Source of the DNA: Corynebacterium glaucum
GTDB lineage: Bacteria; Actinomycetota; Actinomycetes; Mycobacteriales; Mycobacteriaceae
NCBI RefSeq assembly: GCF_030408855.1
Contig: NZ_CP047358.1
Location: forward strand, 744,001 to 808,000
Length of the DNA stretch: 64,000 bases
Direction of reading: 5' to 3'
Positions 43,379 to 51,958 of this stretch are shown piece after piece. The first letter of the stretch is position 1. Every line of letters begins with the position of its first letter. The notes under the pieces are model-generated. The model was not told the origin of the DNA. It worked only from the letters and a program-made list of their open reading frames with translations, and did not search any database. The position numbers were made by a program, and so were the translations under genes.

Positions 43379-44839
43379 GTGACCGAGAACCAGGTGGACA
43401 CCACCCCCCGCGACGACTGGAACCACAAGATTGAGCTCGCGCAGGAGATGCTGCCGCTGATCAGCCGTCTGCACCGCGAACACAACGCAGTGACCTCGAT
43501 TCACGGCCGTCTGCTCATCGGCTTGACCGATATCGAAATCATCAAGGCGCACCGCTACGCACGTCGCATTGTGGAAAAGGAGCTGCCGCTGGATGAAACG
43601 CTGCCGATCCTGCGCGAACTCGTCGAGATGGACCTGGGCACCGCTTCGATCGACCTCGGCCACCTGGCGCACCTGTACAAGGAATCTGACCAGCAGGATC
43701 TGCGTGCGTTCCTGGAGGAGCAGCTCGCCGAGGTTGTCGGTACTTCCTCCGAACTCGAGGGTCGCGATGTCGTGCTCTACGGTTTCGGCCGCATCGGCCG
43801 CTTGCTTGCTCGCATCCTTATCGCCCGCGAGGCCACCTACGGTGGTGTCCGCCTGCGGGCCGTCGTGGTGCGCAAGAAGGGTGATGAGGACATCGTGAAG
43901 CGCGCGTCCCTGCTGCGCCGCGACTCGGTGCACGGTGCGTTCAACGGCACGATCACCGTGGACCGTGAGAATGACCTTATCTGGGCGAACGGCACTCCGA
44001 TTCAGATGATCTACGCCGACTCCCCGTCGGAGATTGACTACACCCAGTACGGCATCGACAATGCCATCGTGGTGGACAACACCGGTGCATGGCGCGACCG
44101 CGATGGTCTGTCCCGCCACCTCGAATCCAAGGGCGTGGATCGCGTGCTGCTGACCGCACCGGGCAAGGGTGACATCCCGAACATTGTTTACGGCATCAAC
44201 CAGGACATGATCGGCGACGACAAGATCCTCTCCGCCGCGTCCTGCACCACCAACGGCATCACCCCGGTGCTCAAGGTGATCAACGACCGCTACGGTGTCG
44301 TCCACGGCCACGTGGAGACGGTGCACTCCTACACCAACGACCAGAACCTGGCCGACAACTTCCACAAGGGCCCGCGCCGCGGCCGGGCAGCTGGCCTGAA
44401 CATGGTGCTCACCGAGACCGGTGCAGCGAAGGCCGTCTCGAAGGCGCTGCCGGAGTTCGCCGGCAAGCTCACCGGTAACGCAATCCGCGTGCCCACGCCG
44501 GACGTGTCCATGGCGGTGATCAACCTGGAGTTGGAGCAGCAGGTGGACAAGGACGAGGTAAACAACTTCCTGCGCCGCGTCTCCACCGATTCCGAGCTGC
44601 GCCAGCAGATTGACTACATCCACTCGCCAGAGGTGGTCTCCACCGACCTGCTAGGCTCCACTCACGCAGGTGTCGTCGACGGCCTGGCCACCATCGCCTC
44701 CGGCAATCACCTGGTGCTCTATGTCTGGTACGACAACGAGTACGGCTACTCCAACCAGGTTGTGCGCGTGGTTGAGGACATCGCAGGCGTGCGCCCGAAG
44801 ATCTACCCGGCCCGCAAGGCGCCGGCTGAAATCCAGTAG
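43379..44839 (+). CDS. gapB: Glyceraldehyde-3-phosphate dehydrogenase, long form
   Basis: 486 residues from a GTG with AAGGAG 4 nt upstream. An N-terminal extension of about 120 residues precedes the NAD(P)-binding fold (VVLYGFGRIGRLLARILIA). The catalytic Cys is in SAASCTTNGITPVLKV. The remaining substrate-binding segments (HSYTNDQNLADNFHKGPRRG) are intact. This long type is the second Gap of corynebacteria (GapX/GapB), used in gluconeogenesis; glycolytic GapA is shorter. No other glycolytic gene is adjacent. Confidence 0.93.
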   Translation: MTENQVDTTPRDDWNHKIELAQEMLPLISRLHREHNAVTSIHGRLLIGLTDIEIIKAHRYARRIVEKELPLDETLPILRELVEMDLGTASIDLGHLAHLYKESDQQDLRAFLEEQLAEVVGTSSELEGRDVVLYGFGRIGRLLARILIAREATYGGVRLRAVVVRKKGDEDIVKRASLLRRDSVHGAFNGTITVDRENDLIWANGTPIQMIYADSPSEIDYTQYGIDNAIVVDNTGAWRDRDGLSRHLESKGVDRVLLTAPGKGDIPNIVYGINQDMIGDDKILSAASCTTNGITPVLKVINDRYGVVHGHVETVHSYTNDQNLADNFHKGPRRGRAAGLNMVLTETGAAKAVSKALPEFAGKLTGNAIRVPTPDVSMAVINLELEQQVDKDEVNNFLRRVSTDSELRQQIDYIHSPEVVSTDLLGSTHAGVVDGLATIASGNHLVLYVWYDNEYGYSNQVVRVVEDIAGVRPKIYPARKAPAEIQ

Positions 44840-44872
44840 CCGATTGCCGCACCCTTCAGCGGCTCGGCACGC

Positions 44873-46021
44873 TTAGCGATGTAGCGCGCGGCGTGCCGTG
44901 ATCGCTTTTTTGTAGACCTCCACAACGGCCTCGGTGGAGGTGCGCCAGTTCCAGCGCTCTGCCTCGGCGCGTGCTGCTTGTGCCATTTGCGTGTGCAAGG
45001 GGGCGTCGATAAGCAACTGCTCGAGCTTTTCCGCCCACGCGGAATCGGGCAGGGAGGGCTCGACCAAGAACCCGGTGGTGCCGTCGTCGACGACGAAGGG
45101 TAAGCCGCCGGCCTTGGCGGCGACCACCGGCACGCCGGACGCGAATGCCTCGAGTGCCGCGAAGCCGAGCGTTTCTGTGGTGGAGGGGAAAAGCAGTGCG
45201 TCGCCGGACGAGTAGGCCGCGTGCAACTCAGCGCCGGAGAGGTAGCCGGTGAGTGTGATCCAATCTCGGTTGAAGAGTTGGCTGATCTCGCGGAACTGGG
45301 GTCCATCGCCGATGACGGCGAAGCGGGTGCCGGGGACGCGGGCGCGCAGTTCCTCCATAATCGGCAGGCAGCGATCGACGGATTTCTCGGCGGAAACACG
45401 ACCGACGAAGATCACCAGGGGAGCGTCGGGGTGGCCGCCAGTGAGACGGGCGCGCATGTCCACGGTGCGCTTCCCCGGCGCGAAACTCACCGTGTCCACT
45501 GCTTTCGGCCACAGCTCGACGTTGGGGATGCCGTAGCTCGCTGCGCGCTCCATCATCGGCCCGGAGGTGACCAGGTTGTACTGCGCCTTGCCGTGGAAGG
45601 TGCGCAAGCCCCACTCGGCGGCCGGTTTCGCCCACGGAATGCCCAGCTTGAGGGTGTACTCGGGCACATCGGTATGGAAGGAACCGACAAGCGGCAGGTC
45701 CTGGAAGCTCGCGATCAGGCTCGACCAACCGGCAGTCCAGATCGGGTTGATCGCGTGCACCACATCGGGTTGAAATTGCGCGAGCCTGCGCGGAATCACC
45801 GGAGTGATCAGGCCGAACTGGATCTCGGGGTAAACGGGCTTAAAGCTTAACGACGGCACGTGCACCACGTCGAACCCCGCATACTCATCCGGAGCGTCGC
45901 CGGTGGCGAAAATGAGCACCTCATGGCCTAGCTCTGCAAGCTTTTCGAGGTGGCGGATGGTGCGGGTGACTACACCGTCGATCTTCGGCAGGAAGACCTC
46001 GGTGAGGATGGCGATGCGCAC
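44873..46021 (-). CDS. sqdX: SqdX-like glycosyltransferase family 4 (putative sulfoquinovosyltransferase)
   Basis: 382 residues. GT4/GT-B fold: MRIAILTEVFLPKIDGVVTR at the N-terminus, PLVGSFHTDVPEYTLKLGI, the mid-protein nucleotide loop LVIFVGRVSAEKSVDR, VIGDGPQFREI, and the C-terminal FPSTTETLGFAALEAFASG with the EX7E glutamates. The opening motif and overall pattern match cyanobacterial SqdX, which adds sulfoquinovose to diacylglycerol. Mannosyltransferase MgtA is a related alternative. Five nt after sqdB on the same strand, it is the natural partner. The GTG at 46021 is used. No membrane segment; probably membrane-associated. Confidence 0.72.
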   Translation of the reverse strand: MRIAILTEVFLPKIDGVVTRTIRHLEKLAELGHEVLIFATGDAPDEYAGFDVVHVPSLSFKPVYPEIQFGLITPVIPRRLAQFQPDVVHAINPIWTAGWSSLIASFQDLPLVGSFHTDVPEYTLKLGIPWAKPAAEWGLRTFHGKAQYNLVTSGPMMERAASYGIPNVELWPKAVDTVSFAPGKRTVDMRARLTGGHPDAPLVIFVGRVSAEKSVDRCLPIMEELRARVPGTRFAVIGDGPQFREISQLFNRDWITLTGYLSGAELHAAYSSGDALLFPSTTETLGFAALEAFASGVPVVAAKAGGLPFVVDDGTTGFLVEPSLPDSAWAEKLEQLLIDAPLHTQMAQAARAEAERWNWRTSTEAVVEVYKKAITARRALHR

Positions 46022-46026
46022 TGCGG

Positions 46027-47223
46027 TTACTTCTCGCCTTCCGGCACGCCTTCGTGCTGCTGCTTCGTCCACAGGGAACGCGCCGGGATCTTGCTGCGGT
46101 CGGCGCGGTCGGAGTACTTGCGCGCGACATCTTCGACTTCTTGCAATAGGCCCTCGGCGAGGTAGGTCGGCTCGAGGCCCAGGCCGATGAAGGTGTCGTT
46201 GGCCACGTGGAGTTCGTTCTCCGCTGACTCCTTGCGCGGGTTGGGCACCATCTGTACCTCGGCGCCGGAGATGTTGCTGATCAGTTCGGCGAGGTCGCGG
46301 ACGCGGTGGGTCTCGGTCATCTGGTTGAAGATCTTCACGCGCTCGCCCTTGGCGGGCGGGTTCTCCACCGCGAGTTGGATGCACTTCGCCATGTCGCGGA
46401 TGTGGATGAAGGCGCGGGTCTGCCCGCCGGTGCCGTGCACGGTGAGCGGGTAGCCGACGGCGGCCTGCATGAGGAAGCGGTTGAGCACAGTGCCATAATC
46501 GCCGTCGTAATCGAAGCGGTTAATCAGACGCTCATCGCGCTCGGTCTGCGGCGTGTGGGTGCCCCAGATGATGCCCTGGTGCAGGTCCGTAATCCGCAGC
46601 TCATCGTTCTTGGCGTAGTACGCGAACAAGCTTTGATCCAGCACCTTGGTCATGTGGTAGACCGACCCCGGATTGGTGGGGTAGAGGATCTGCTGCTCCA
46701 CAATGCCGTTCTCACCAGCGTCGACCTGGATGTCCAGGTAGCCCTCCGGGATCTGCATGCCCGCGGTGCCGTAACCGTAAACGCCCATCGTGCCCAGATG
46801 CACAACGTGGATGTCGAGGCCGGATTCCACGATGGCGACGAGCAGGTTGTGGGTGGCGTTGACGTTGTTATCCACCGTGTAGCGCTTCGTGCGGTGATTC
46901 TTCATCGAGTACGGCGCCGCACGCTGCTCAGCGAAGTGGATCACCGCATCCGGTTCGTAGGTGGTGATGAAGTCGTACAGGCCCTCGTAATCCTGGGCGA
47001 CATCGATGTTTTCAAAACCGATCTCTTTACCGGTGACTTCCTTCCACGCGGCCAAGCGGACGTCGATAGTGGCGATTGGTGTCAGCGACTGGGCGCCGAG
47101 CTCTTCATCGATTGCGCGGCGGGAGAGATTGTCCACAATCACCACGTCGTGTCCGATGTCCGACAGGTGCAGCGAAGCGGGCCAGCCACAGAATCCGTCC
47201 CCACCAAGTACTGCAATTTTCAC
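46027..47223 (-). CDS. sqdB: UDP-sulfoquinovose synthase (SQD1/SqdB family)
   Basis: 398 residues, extended SDR. The N-terminus KIAVLGGDGFCGWPASLHLS matches SQD1's GDGYCGW, and VDNLSRRAIDEELGAQSLTP follows. VIHFAEQRAAPYSM, HLGTMGVYGYG, the catalytic Tyr and Lys in VYHMTKVLDQ, and ITDLHQGIIWGT are the family's hallmarks. SQD1 makes UDP-sulfoquinovose from UDP-glucose and sulfite. The GTG at 47223 has GGAG 7 nt before it. A related alternative is another sugar epimerase, but these motifs are specific. UDP-glucose would come from GalU (9699-10670). Confidence 0.85.
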   Translation of the reverse strand: MKIAVLGGDGFCGWPASLHLSDIGHDVVIVDNLSRRAIDEELGAQSLTPIATIDVRLAAWKEVTGKEIGFENIDVAQDYEGLYDFITTYEPDAVIHFAEQRAAPYSMKNHRTKRYTVDNNVNATHNLLVAIVESGLDIHVVHLGTMGVYGYGTAGMQIPEGYLDIQVDAGENGIVEQQILYPTNPGSVYHMTKVLDQSLFAYYAKNDELRITDLHQGIIWGTHTPQTERDERLINRFDYDGDYGTVLNRFLMQAAVGYPLTVHGTGGQTRAFIHIRDMAKCIQLAVENPPAKGERVKIFNQMTETHRVRDLAELISNISGAEVQMVPNPRKESAENELHVANDTFIGLGLEPTYLAEGLLQEVEDVARKYSDRADRSKIPARSLWTKQQHEGVPEGEK

Positions 47224-47320
47224 GAAAGAGCTCCAAGCATGATTAGAAAAACAACTTCCCGGATACGTTACCCGGACACGCGCAGGCGCGCCGGATGAAA
47301 AGGCTCGCTGTGCGATTGTC

Positions 47321-49096
47321 TTAATCCGGGTGCATAGGATCGCGGCCTTCGGCGATAGCGCGGTATTGCTCTGCCTCTCGGAGAAGCTCGTCACCGGGCT
47401 GGTCAGTCGCGTTCTTTAGCAACGAACGGGGTTGCTCGACCTCGCGCCACTGCTGCGGCACACGCTCTCGGTACCCATCAAAGAACTCGCTCGACCACGG
47501 GTACGTTCCGATGAACTTCCAGGCGCTTCCCTCCCACAACATTGCTTCGCCCATCGGCATCTGCGCGATGGCTTCAACGGGCACAATATTCGTCCGCTCG
47601 GTGTGCACGCTTTGCGTGTCGGAGTGGTAAACGTTATTGCTCCTCGACCAAAAGTCCGGACGGCTCGTGCCCGATGAGCTGGAAATAACTTGGCGGTCAA
47701 AATCTCCGGCAATCGCGCTAAAGGTACGAAGCGTCTGATCGTCGCGAATACCTGGCATCAAAATGGCGGACGGGAACATCCCCAAAAAGTTAATTCCTGG
47801 CCATGCCGCGCGTGCCTGCGAGAGATCCTGCAGCCCCACCGTTAGCGCAATGCCTTGCCCGCCGAACTGCGAGGCCCAAGTGTCTAAAGGCGGACGTGCC
47901 ACGTGCGCTGCTTCATCCACCACGACGTTCAACCAGTCCAGGTCCTCACCCTCATTAGCAGCTCGTTTTCGCTCCCGGGTAATCGCCGACAAAAGCGCCA
48001 TTATCAGACCTGCGGTCACGCTCTGCTCCTCCGGTGACGCTGCGATGTACAGCGTGTCAGACGTGCGTATGAATCGCGCAGGGTCGAAGTCCTCGCCTTT
48101 GTTGGACAGCACCGCGGCAGAGTTGTAAACCGAAGTTAGCCGACGCAGCGTGGAAGCGATTGATCCTCGCTCTTTATCCGGTGTGGCCCTGATCCCGCGC
48201 AACGTCGAAAGGGCTAAGTCTGCGTCAACGTCCTCTGGGTCGGTCCTGTGCTGCAGAATTGTGTTCTCAACCTGGTCCAATGCCCCCTCGGTTTCCCGGC
48301 ACCAAGCAGCAAACGTCGGCAAAGAAACGTACTGGCCTGCGAAAAGGAAGACTGCGAGCCACTCAGTCGCCGAATCAATCCAGTCACCGTTAGGCGAACC
48401 CACCGCATATGGTGCCGTCCACTCGTTCGCGATCACACGGGCAGAGTCCCATCCAGAGACACTCCATGCTGGCGACCACCGCACGCGCAATGCTCCATCG
48501 GGAATGCCGCTGCCCAGGTCGAGTGCCCAAATACGGCCTCGCTTCGAACGGGTCTGGTGGGTGTCATACAGCACCTCCCACTTCACTGATGTACTTACGA
48601 CCGGCCCAGTAGCAATAGCCACAGTCGGTGCAATCACGCACGATGTTTTCCCTGAACCGGGCGGACCAAGGACTAGCGTTGCACCGCGGGGGTCGGTCAC
48701 GTGCACATTGTTATCAAAGGTGCCCGCAAACGTACCCGACAGCATCGCAAAATCCGAAAGCACTTCTGCCGTCACGGGTTTCGGAGCCCTCCACCCTGTA
48801 ACCTTGCGCAATGCCCACTTACACACCAGGGCAGGCACAACTCCCGCGAAGCCGGCTCCAAGACTGAGCCCGGTACCAACCGCTTCATCTTCTGCGTGCT
48901 CACTCCGCGTGCTCAGCGTGATGAGGAACCAGATCACGGCGATGAAGATGGCGAACGATTTGAAGAAATCGAAGCCAGTTTGGAAGAAGAGCACGAACAA
49001 GCCTGTGCCCCAGAATGGCAAAAAGAGAAATTCCGCCAACTTGTTAAACCAGTAAGTTCTCTCGAAATACTGATGCTGCGGTAATAGATGTGACAT
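47321..49096 (-). CDS. VirD4/TraG-like type IV coupling ATPase (orphan)
   Basis: 591 residues. Two or three membrane segments at the N-terminus (about 20-40, 45-62, 75-93) precede a cytoplasmic ATPase. Walker A is TLVLGPPGSGKTSCV (144-151) and Walker B LNVVVDEAAHVARP. The VirD4-type motor then has LTVGLQDLSQARAAWPG and DDQTLRTFSAIAG. Coupling proteins bring DNA or protein substrates to a type IV secretion channel. No relaxase, VirB4 or other conjugation gene is present; core genes flank it. The ATG at 49096 follows an AGAGAAAGAGAG purine run. It may be a leftover of an integrative element or a domesticated transporter. Confidence 0.85.
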   Translation of the reverse strand: MSHLLPQHQYFERTYWFNKLAEFLFLPFWGTGLFVLFFQTGFDFFKSFAIFIAVIWFLITLSTRSEHAEDEAVGTGLSLGAGFAGVVPALVCKWALRKVTGWRAPKPVTAEVLSDFAMLSGTFAGTFDNNVHVTDPRGATLVLGPPGSGKTSCVIAPTVAIATGPVVSTSVKWEVLYDTHQTRSKRGRIWALDLGSGIPDGALRVRWSPAWSVSGWDSARVIANEWTAPYAVGSPNGDWIDSATEWLAVFLFAGQYVSLPTFAAWCRETEGALDQVENTILQHRTDPEDVDADLALSTLRGIRATPDKERGSIASTLRRLTSVYNSAAVLSNKGEDFDPARFIRTSDTLYIAASPEEQSVTAGLIMALLSAITRERKRAANEGEDLDWLNVVVDEAAHVARPPLDTWASQFGGQGIALTVGLQDLSQARAAWPGINFLGMFPSAILMPGIRDDQTLRTFSAIAGDFDRQVISSSSGTSRPDFWSRSNNVYHSDTQSVHTERTNIVPVEAIAQMPMGEAMLWEGSAWKFIGTYPWSSEFFDGYRERVPQQWREVEQPRSLLKNATDQPGDELLREAEQYRAIAEGRDPMHPD

Positions 49097-49200
49097 GGGC
49101 TAACTCTCTTTCTCTTCTACCTTGACTGGGTTACGGAGTTGGCTCTGAGTCCGTTCGGTGTCGGCCACGTCTCCCCCCGTGGTAGCTGAATTTCCTGCGC

Positions 49201-49389
49201 CTACAGAACGAGCATGAGAGCGCGAACCAGTGAATCCCACAGGCCGGTCACCGAGTAGGACAGATCCGTCAGGGATTGCCGCCAAGATCCGGGTATCCAC
49301 TGGGCGGCCAAGTCACTGGCCGCGAAATCGCGCACATCCTGCGCGCCGGAGTGGAAGTTGTGGTGCAGCGTTGAACTCAGGGGTGTCAT
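49201..49389 (-). CDS. Possible small protein upstream of the coupling ATPase
   Basis: A 62-residue frame starting MTPLSSTLHHNFHSGAQDVR and ending SVTGLWDSLVRALMLVL. The second half could form an amphipathic helix. No signal peptide, good ribosome-binding site or known family is seen. It lies between the SWIM gene and the coupling-protein gene on the same strand. The remaining 49097-49200 has no convincing gene; a longer frame there (49100-49300) overlaps this one heavily. Confidence 0.35.
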   Translation of the reverse strand: MTPLSSTLHHNFHSGAQDVRDFAASDLAAQWIPGSWRQSLTDLSYSVTGLWDSLVRALMLVL

Positions 49390-49426
49390 GCCAGCCAGGG
49401 TAGCGCTGACGCGGTGGGACGGTGTC

Positions 49427-50419
49427 TTAAAGCTCATAGTCTGCAAGGGCATCGGCGAAGTGCGGCCAGAATTGGAATTCGCTTCTCAGTAGGTCGAGCT
49501 GGCCTTCCCACTGGTAAAGGCCGTCGGTGGCCAGGTCAGGATCTTCGACCTGCATCAGCAACAGCTGGAGCTGCGCGATCCGGAGTGCAACGTGGGCGGC
49601 GCTATCGGGCGTTCGCGGCGGCGGCAATTCGGACGATGCTTGGGTAAGCCACAGGCGGAAGTAAGCGAAGAGGCGCCGCACCGCAGTCACTGGGTCGCGG
49701 GGCAGCTCGACGCCCACCGCCCAGGTGGCTGCAACAAAGGAGTCGACGCTGGAGGTTTCGATGGTAAGCAGGCCCTCTTCGTAGAGCGAGAACTCTGTCG
49801 CCGCCATGAGCTCGAAGGTGGCGTAGTCAGTGTCTCGGCCCAGTTCGGCGAGGGTGATCATAGTCTCGATGTAGGTTTGCTCCGGCGCGTCGAGGTAGGC
49901 GGCGAAAGTTGCGATCGACGGCTCGGCGAGGAATTGCTCGCGCAAAACGGCGTGGGTCTCTTTCGCACCGCCTGCTTCCGAAAAATTGGGATCGAACCAA
50001 TGCGGCATGGCAAGTCTGGTGAGCACTGGTTCGACCTGGGGGAGCTCCGCGCGCAACGCGTTGACGAGCTGAACGAGCTCGACCGCGGTCATCCTGTCGA
50101 GCGCGGCGTCGAGTAGCGGGTGCCCTCCCGGCTTGAGCTCGGCGGCGTGGACTGCGACCGCGATCGCATGCTTGCACCACTCGTCGCGCACCGAGCAGGT
50201 GCAGCTTGCACTGACTCCTTTCGCCGTCAGGCGGAGGGTGATCAGATACGGCTGCGTGCCAACAATCTGGGCTTGTAGTTCATCGTCTTGCACCTCGAGC
50301 AGGGCAATATAGTCACCCGGAATGTCTGTCGCACGCGCGATGGACACAGGCTTGGCTACCTGGTCAAGCTGCGTTGCGCTGAACTCGCGCAGTCTGGCGA
50401 TGATGCGTTGCTCCTCCAT
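49427..50419 (-). CDS. SWIM zinc-finger protein
   Basis: 330 residues. The SWIM motif CxCx6CxH is complete: Cys73, Cys75, Cys82 and His84 in ASCTCSVRDEWCKHAIAV. The rest is helical (YFRLWLTQASSELPPPRT and similar) with no ATPase or recombinase motif. SWIM domains bind DNA or protein partners. TAGAGT lies 7 nt before the ATG at 50419 (leaderless). It is divergent from the ABC exporter pair, 110 bp apart. Function unknown. Confidence 0.78.
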   Translation of the reverse strand: MEEQRIIARLREFSATQLDQVAKPVSIARATDIPGDYIALLEVQDDELQAQIVGTQPYLITLRLTAKGVSASCTCSVRDEWCKHAIAVAVHAAELKPGGHPLLDAALDRMTAVELVQLVNALRAELPQVEPVLTRLAMPHWFDPNFSEAGGAKETHAVLREQFLAEPSIATFAAYLDAPEQTYIETMITLAELGRDTDYATFELMAATEFSLYEEGLLTIETSSVDSFVAATWAVGVELPRDPVTAVRRLFAYFRLWLTQASSELPPPRTPDSAAHVALRIAQLQLLLMQVEDPDLATDGLYQWEGQLDLLRSEFQFWPHFADALADYEL

Positions 50420-50529
50420 GACCCGAACTCTAGGAAACAACCCCCACACGCCATCTGCCGGCTTCGAACGGGCATTTGGAACCCGTCGGAACCAAGGTCG
50501 TGTCGGCAACGTCGAATATGGTTAGGCCG

Positions 50530-51957
50530 GTGAGCACCTTGCCCCGCCCCGACGACCCCCGCTGGCTTTGGAAAACCCTGAACTCCCGGGCCCGCTTTTC
50601 GGTGCCCGCGGCACTCGGCATCACCACGATGATGGTCACCAACGCGTCCGCGCCCGTGATCGTCGGCCGCGCAATTGACACCGCCATCGCTACTCAGGAC
50701 CTCGCCAGCCTGACCCGCTACATCGCCCTGCTCGCAATCGTCATGGCCATCGGCGCAGTTGGCGGATGGTTCGGTCGCAGCTGGCTCTCCAAAGCAGTCC
50801 TCACCGTCGGCCATGACCTGCGCATGGCAGTCACCGCGCGCATCCTCGACCCGCGCGGCATTGGCGGCGCCACCCGTTACACCCCAGGTGAGCTGCTGTC
50901 CATCGCATCCACCGACGTCAAACGCGTCTCCGAAGCGGTCTTCCTCATGGTCTTCCCGGTGGGCCACCTGCTCACCATCGCGTACGTCGCATACGTTGTC
51001 GGCTCAATCCACCTGCCGCTCGGCATTGCCATCCTCGCCGGCGGCCCACTCGTCGTATTTGGCACTATTGCCGCAGGCAAACCGCTCCAGAAACGGTCCG
51101 GCGAGCGCCAAAAAGCACTCGCAGATGCCGCCGCCACCGCCACCGATGTCGTCGAAGGCCTGCGGATCATCAAAGGCCTCGGCGCGGTGGACGTAGTCAG
51201 CGGCAGGTACAAGGAAGCGTCGATACGCGCTCGTCTCGCCACCATCCGGGCCAACGCGTCGCACGCCCGCCTCGACGCGACGACCGAATCACTCGGCACC
51301 CTCTACATCATCGCCGCCACCATCGCGGCCGCGATCTTCGCCGCCCGCGGGGTGATCAGCGTCGGCGATCTCATCACCATCCTCGGTGTCACCCAGTTCG
51401 TCATCACGCCCATGACATTCCTAGGCAAGCACATCGCCGCGCGCCTCGCCCCAGCTCAGGCCAGTGCGCGCCGCATCACCCGGCTTTTACAAGAGCCTTC
51501 GCTTATCGACGCCCCGTTGCCCGCACCACAGTTCCCACCCGGCCTCACAGTCATCGACCGCACTCCACCCGCGGATTTGGCCCAGCTCGACCGCACTGAG
51601 GTGTTGGTCGCCCCGCACGCGGCGCACTTGTTTGAAGGCACCGTGCTGGGCAACGTTGCCGATGACGCGGATGCCGCTCGCGCCGCACTCGTGGTCGCCG
51701 CAGGCCGCGACATCCTTGCCGCCGCAGAGCGCGAAGTAGGGGAGAACGGCGCGGGCCTGTCCGGCGGCCAGCGACAGCGCGTCGCCCTTGCCCGTGCAAT
51801 CGCCGTCGACCCAGACGTGCTCATTTTGCAGGATCCCACCACCGCGGTTGACTCCGTGACCGAGCAGGTGATCGCCGTAAACGTCGCAAAGACGCGTGCC
51901 GGAAAGACCACCGTGGTCTACTCCTCCTCGCCGGCGTGGAAGGCGGTGGCGGAATAA
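50530..51957 (+). CDS. ABC exporter half-transporter with degenerate NBD
   Basis: 475 residues. An exporter-type six-helix membrane domain (about 25-320; DTAIATQDLASLTRYIALLA, FPVGHLLTIAYVAYVV) is followed by a shortened NBD. The whole P-loop subdomain is missing: there is no Walker A, the Q-loop region reads LVAPHAAHLFEGTV without the Gln, and the H-loop His is absent (VVYSSSPAW). The signature LSGGQRQRVALARAIA is perfect, while Walker B reads LILQDPTTAVD (Asp for the catalytic Glu). The leaderless GTG start at 50530 is 7 nt after TATGGT. The partner half follows immediately. Confidence 0.85.
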   Translation: MSTLPRPDDPRWLWKTLNSRARFSVPAALGITTMMVTNASAPVIVGRAIDTAIATQDLASLTRYIALLAIVMAIGAVGGWFGRSWLSKAVLTVGHDLRMAVTARILDPRGIGGATRYTPGELLSIASTDVKRVSEAVFLMVFPVGHLLTIAYVAYVVGSIHLPLGIAILAGGPLVVFGTIAAGKPLQKRSGERQKALADAAATATDVVEGLRIIKGLGAVDVVSGRYKEASIRARLATIRANASHARLDATTESLGTLYIIAATIAAAIFAARGVISVGDLITILGVTQFVITPMTFLGKHIAARLAPAQASARRITRLLQEPSLIDAPLPAPQFPPGLTVIDRTPPADLAQLDRTEVLVAPHAAHLFEGTVLGNVADDADAARAALVVAAGRDILAAAEREVGENGAGLSGGQRQRVALARAIAVDPDVLILQDPTTAVDSVTEQVIAVNVAKTRAGKTTVVYSSSPAWKAVAE

Positions 51958-51958
51958 C

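Noticed and set aside
43367..44623. 418-codon minus-strand frame opposite gap
   Set aside because: Antisense of a conserved gap gene; no recognisable protein features.
49100..49300. 66-codon frame just before the coupling-protein gene
   Set aside because: It overlaps the 62-codon frame by 100 bp and has no ribosome-binding site; polar, unlike any family I know.
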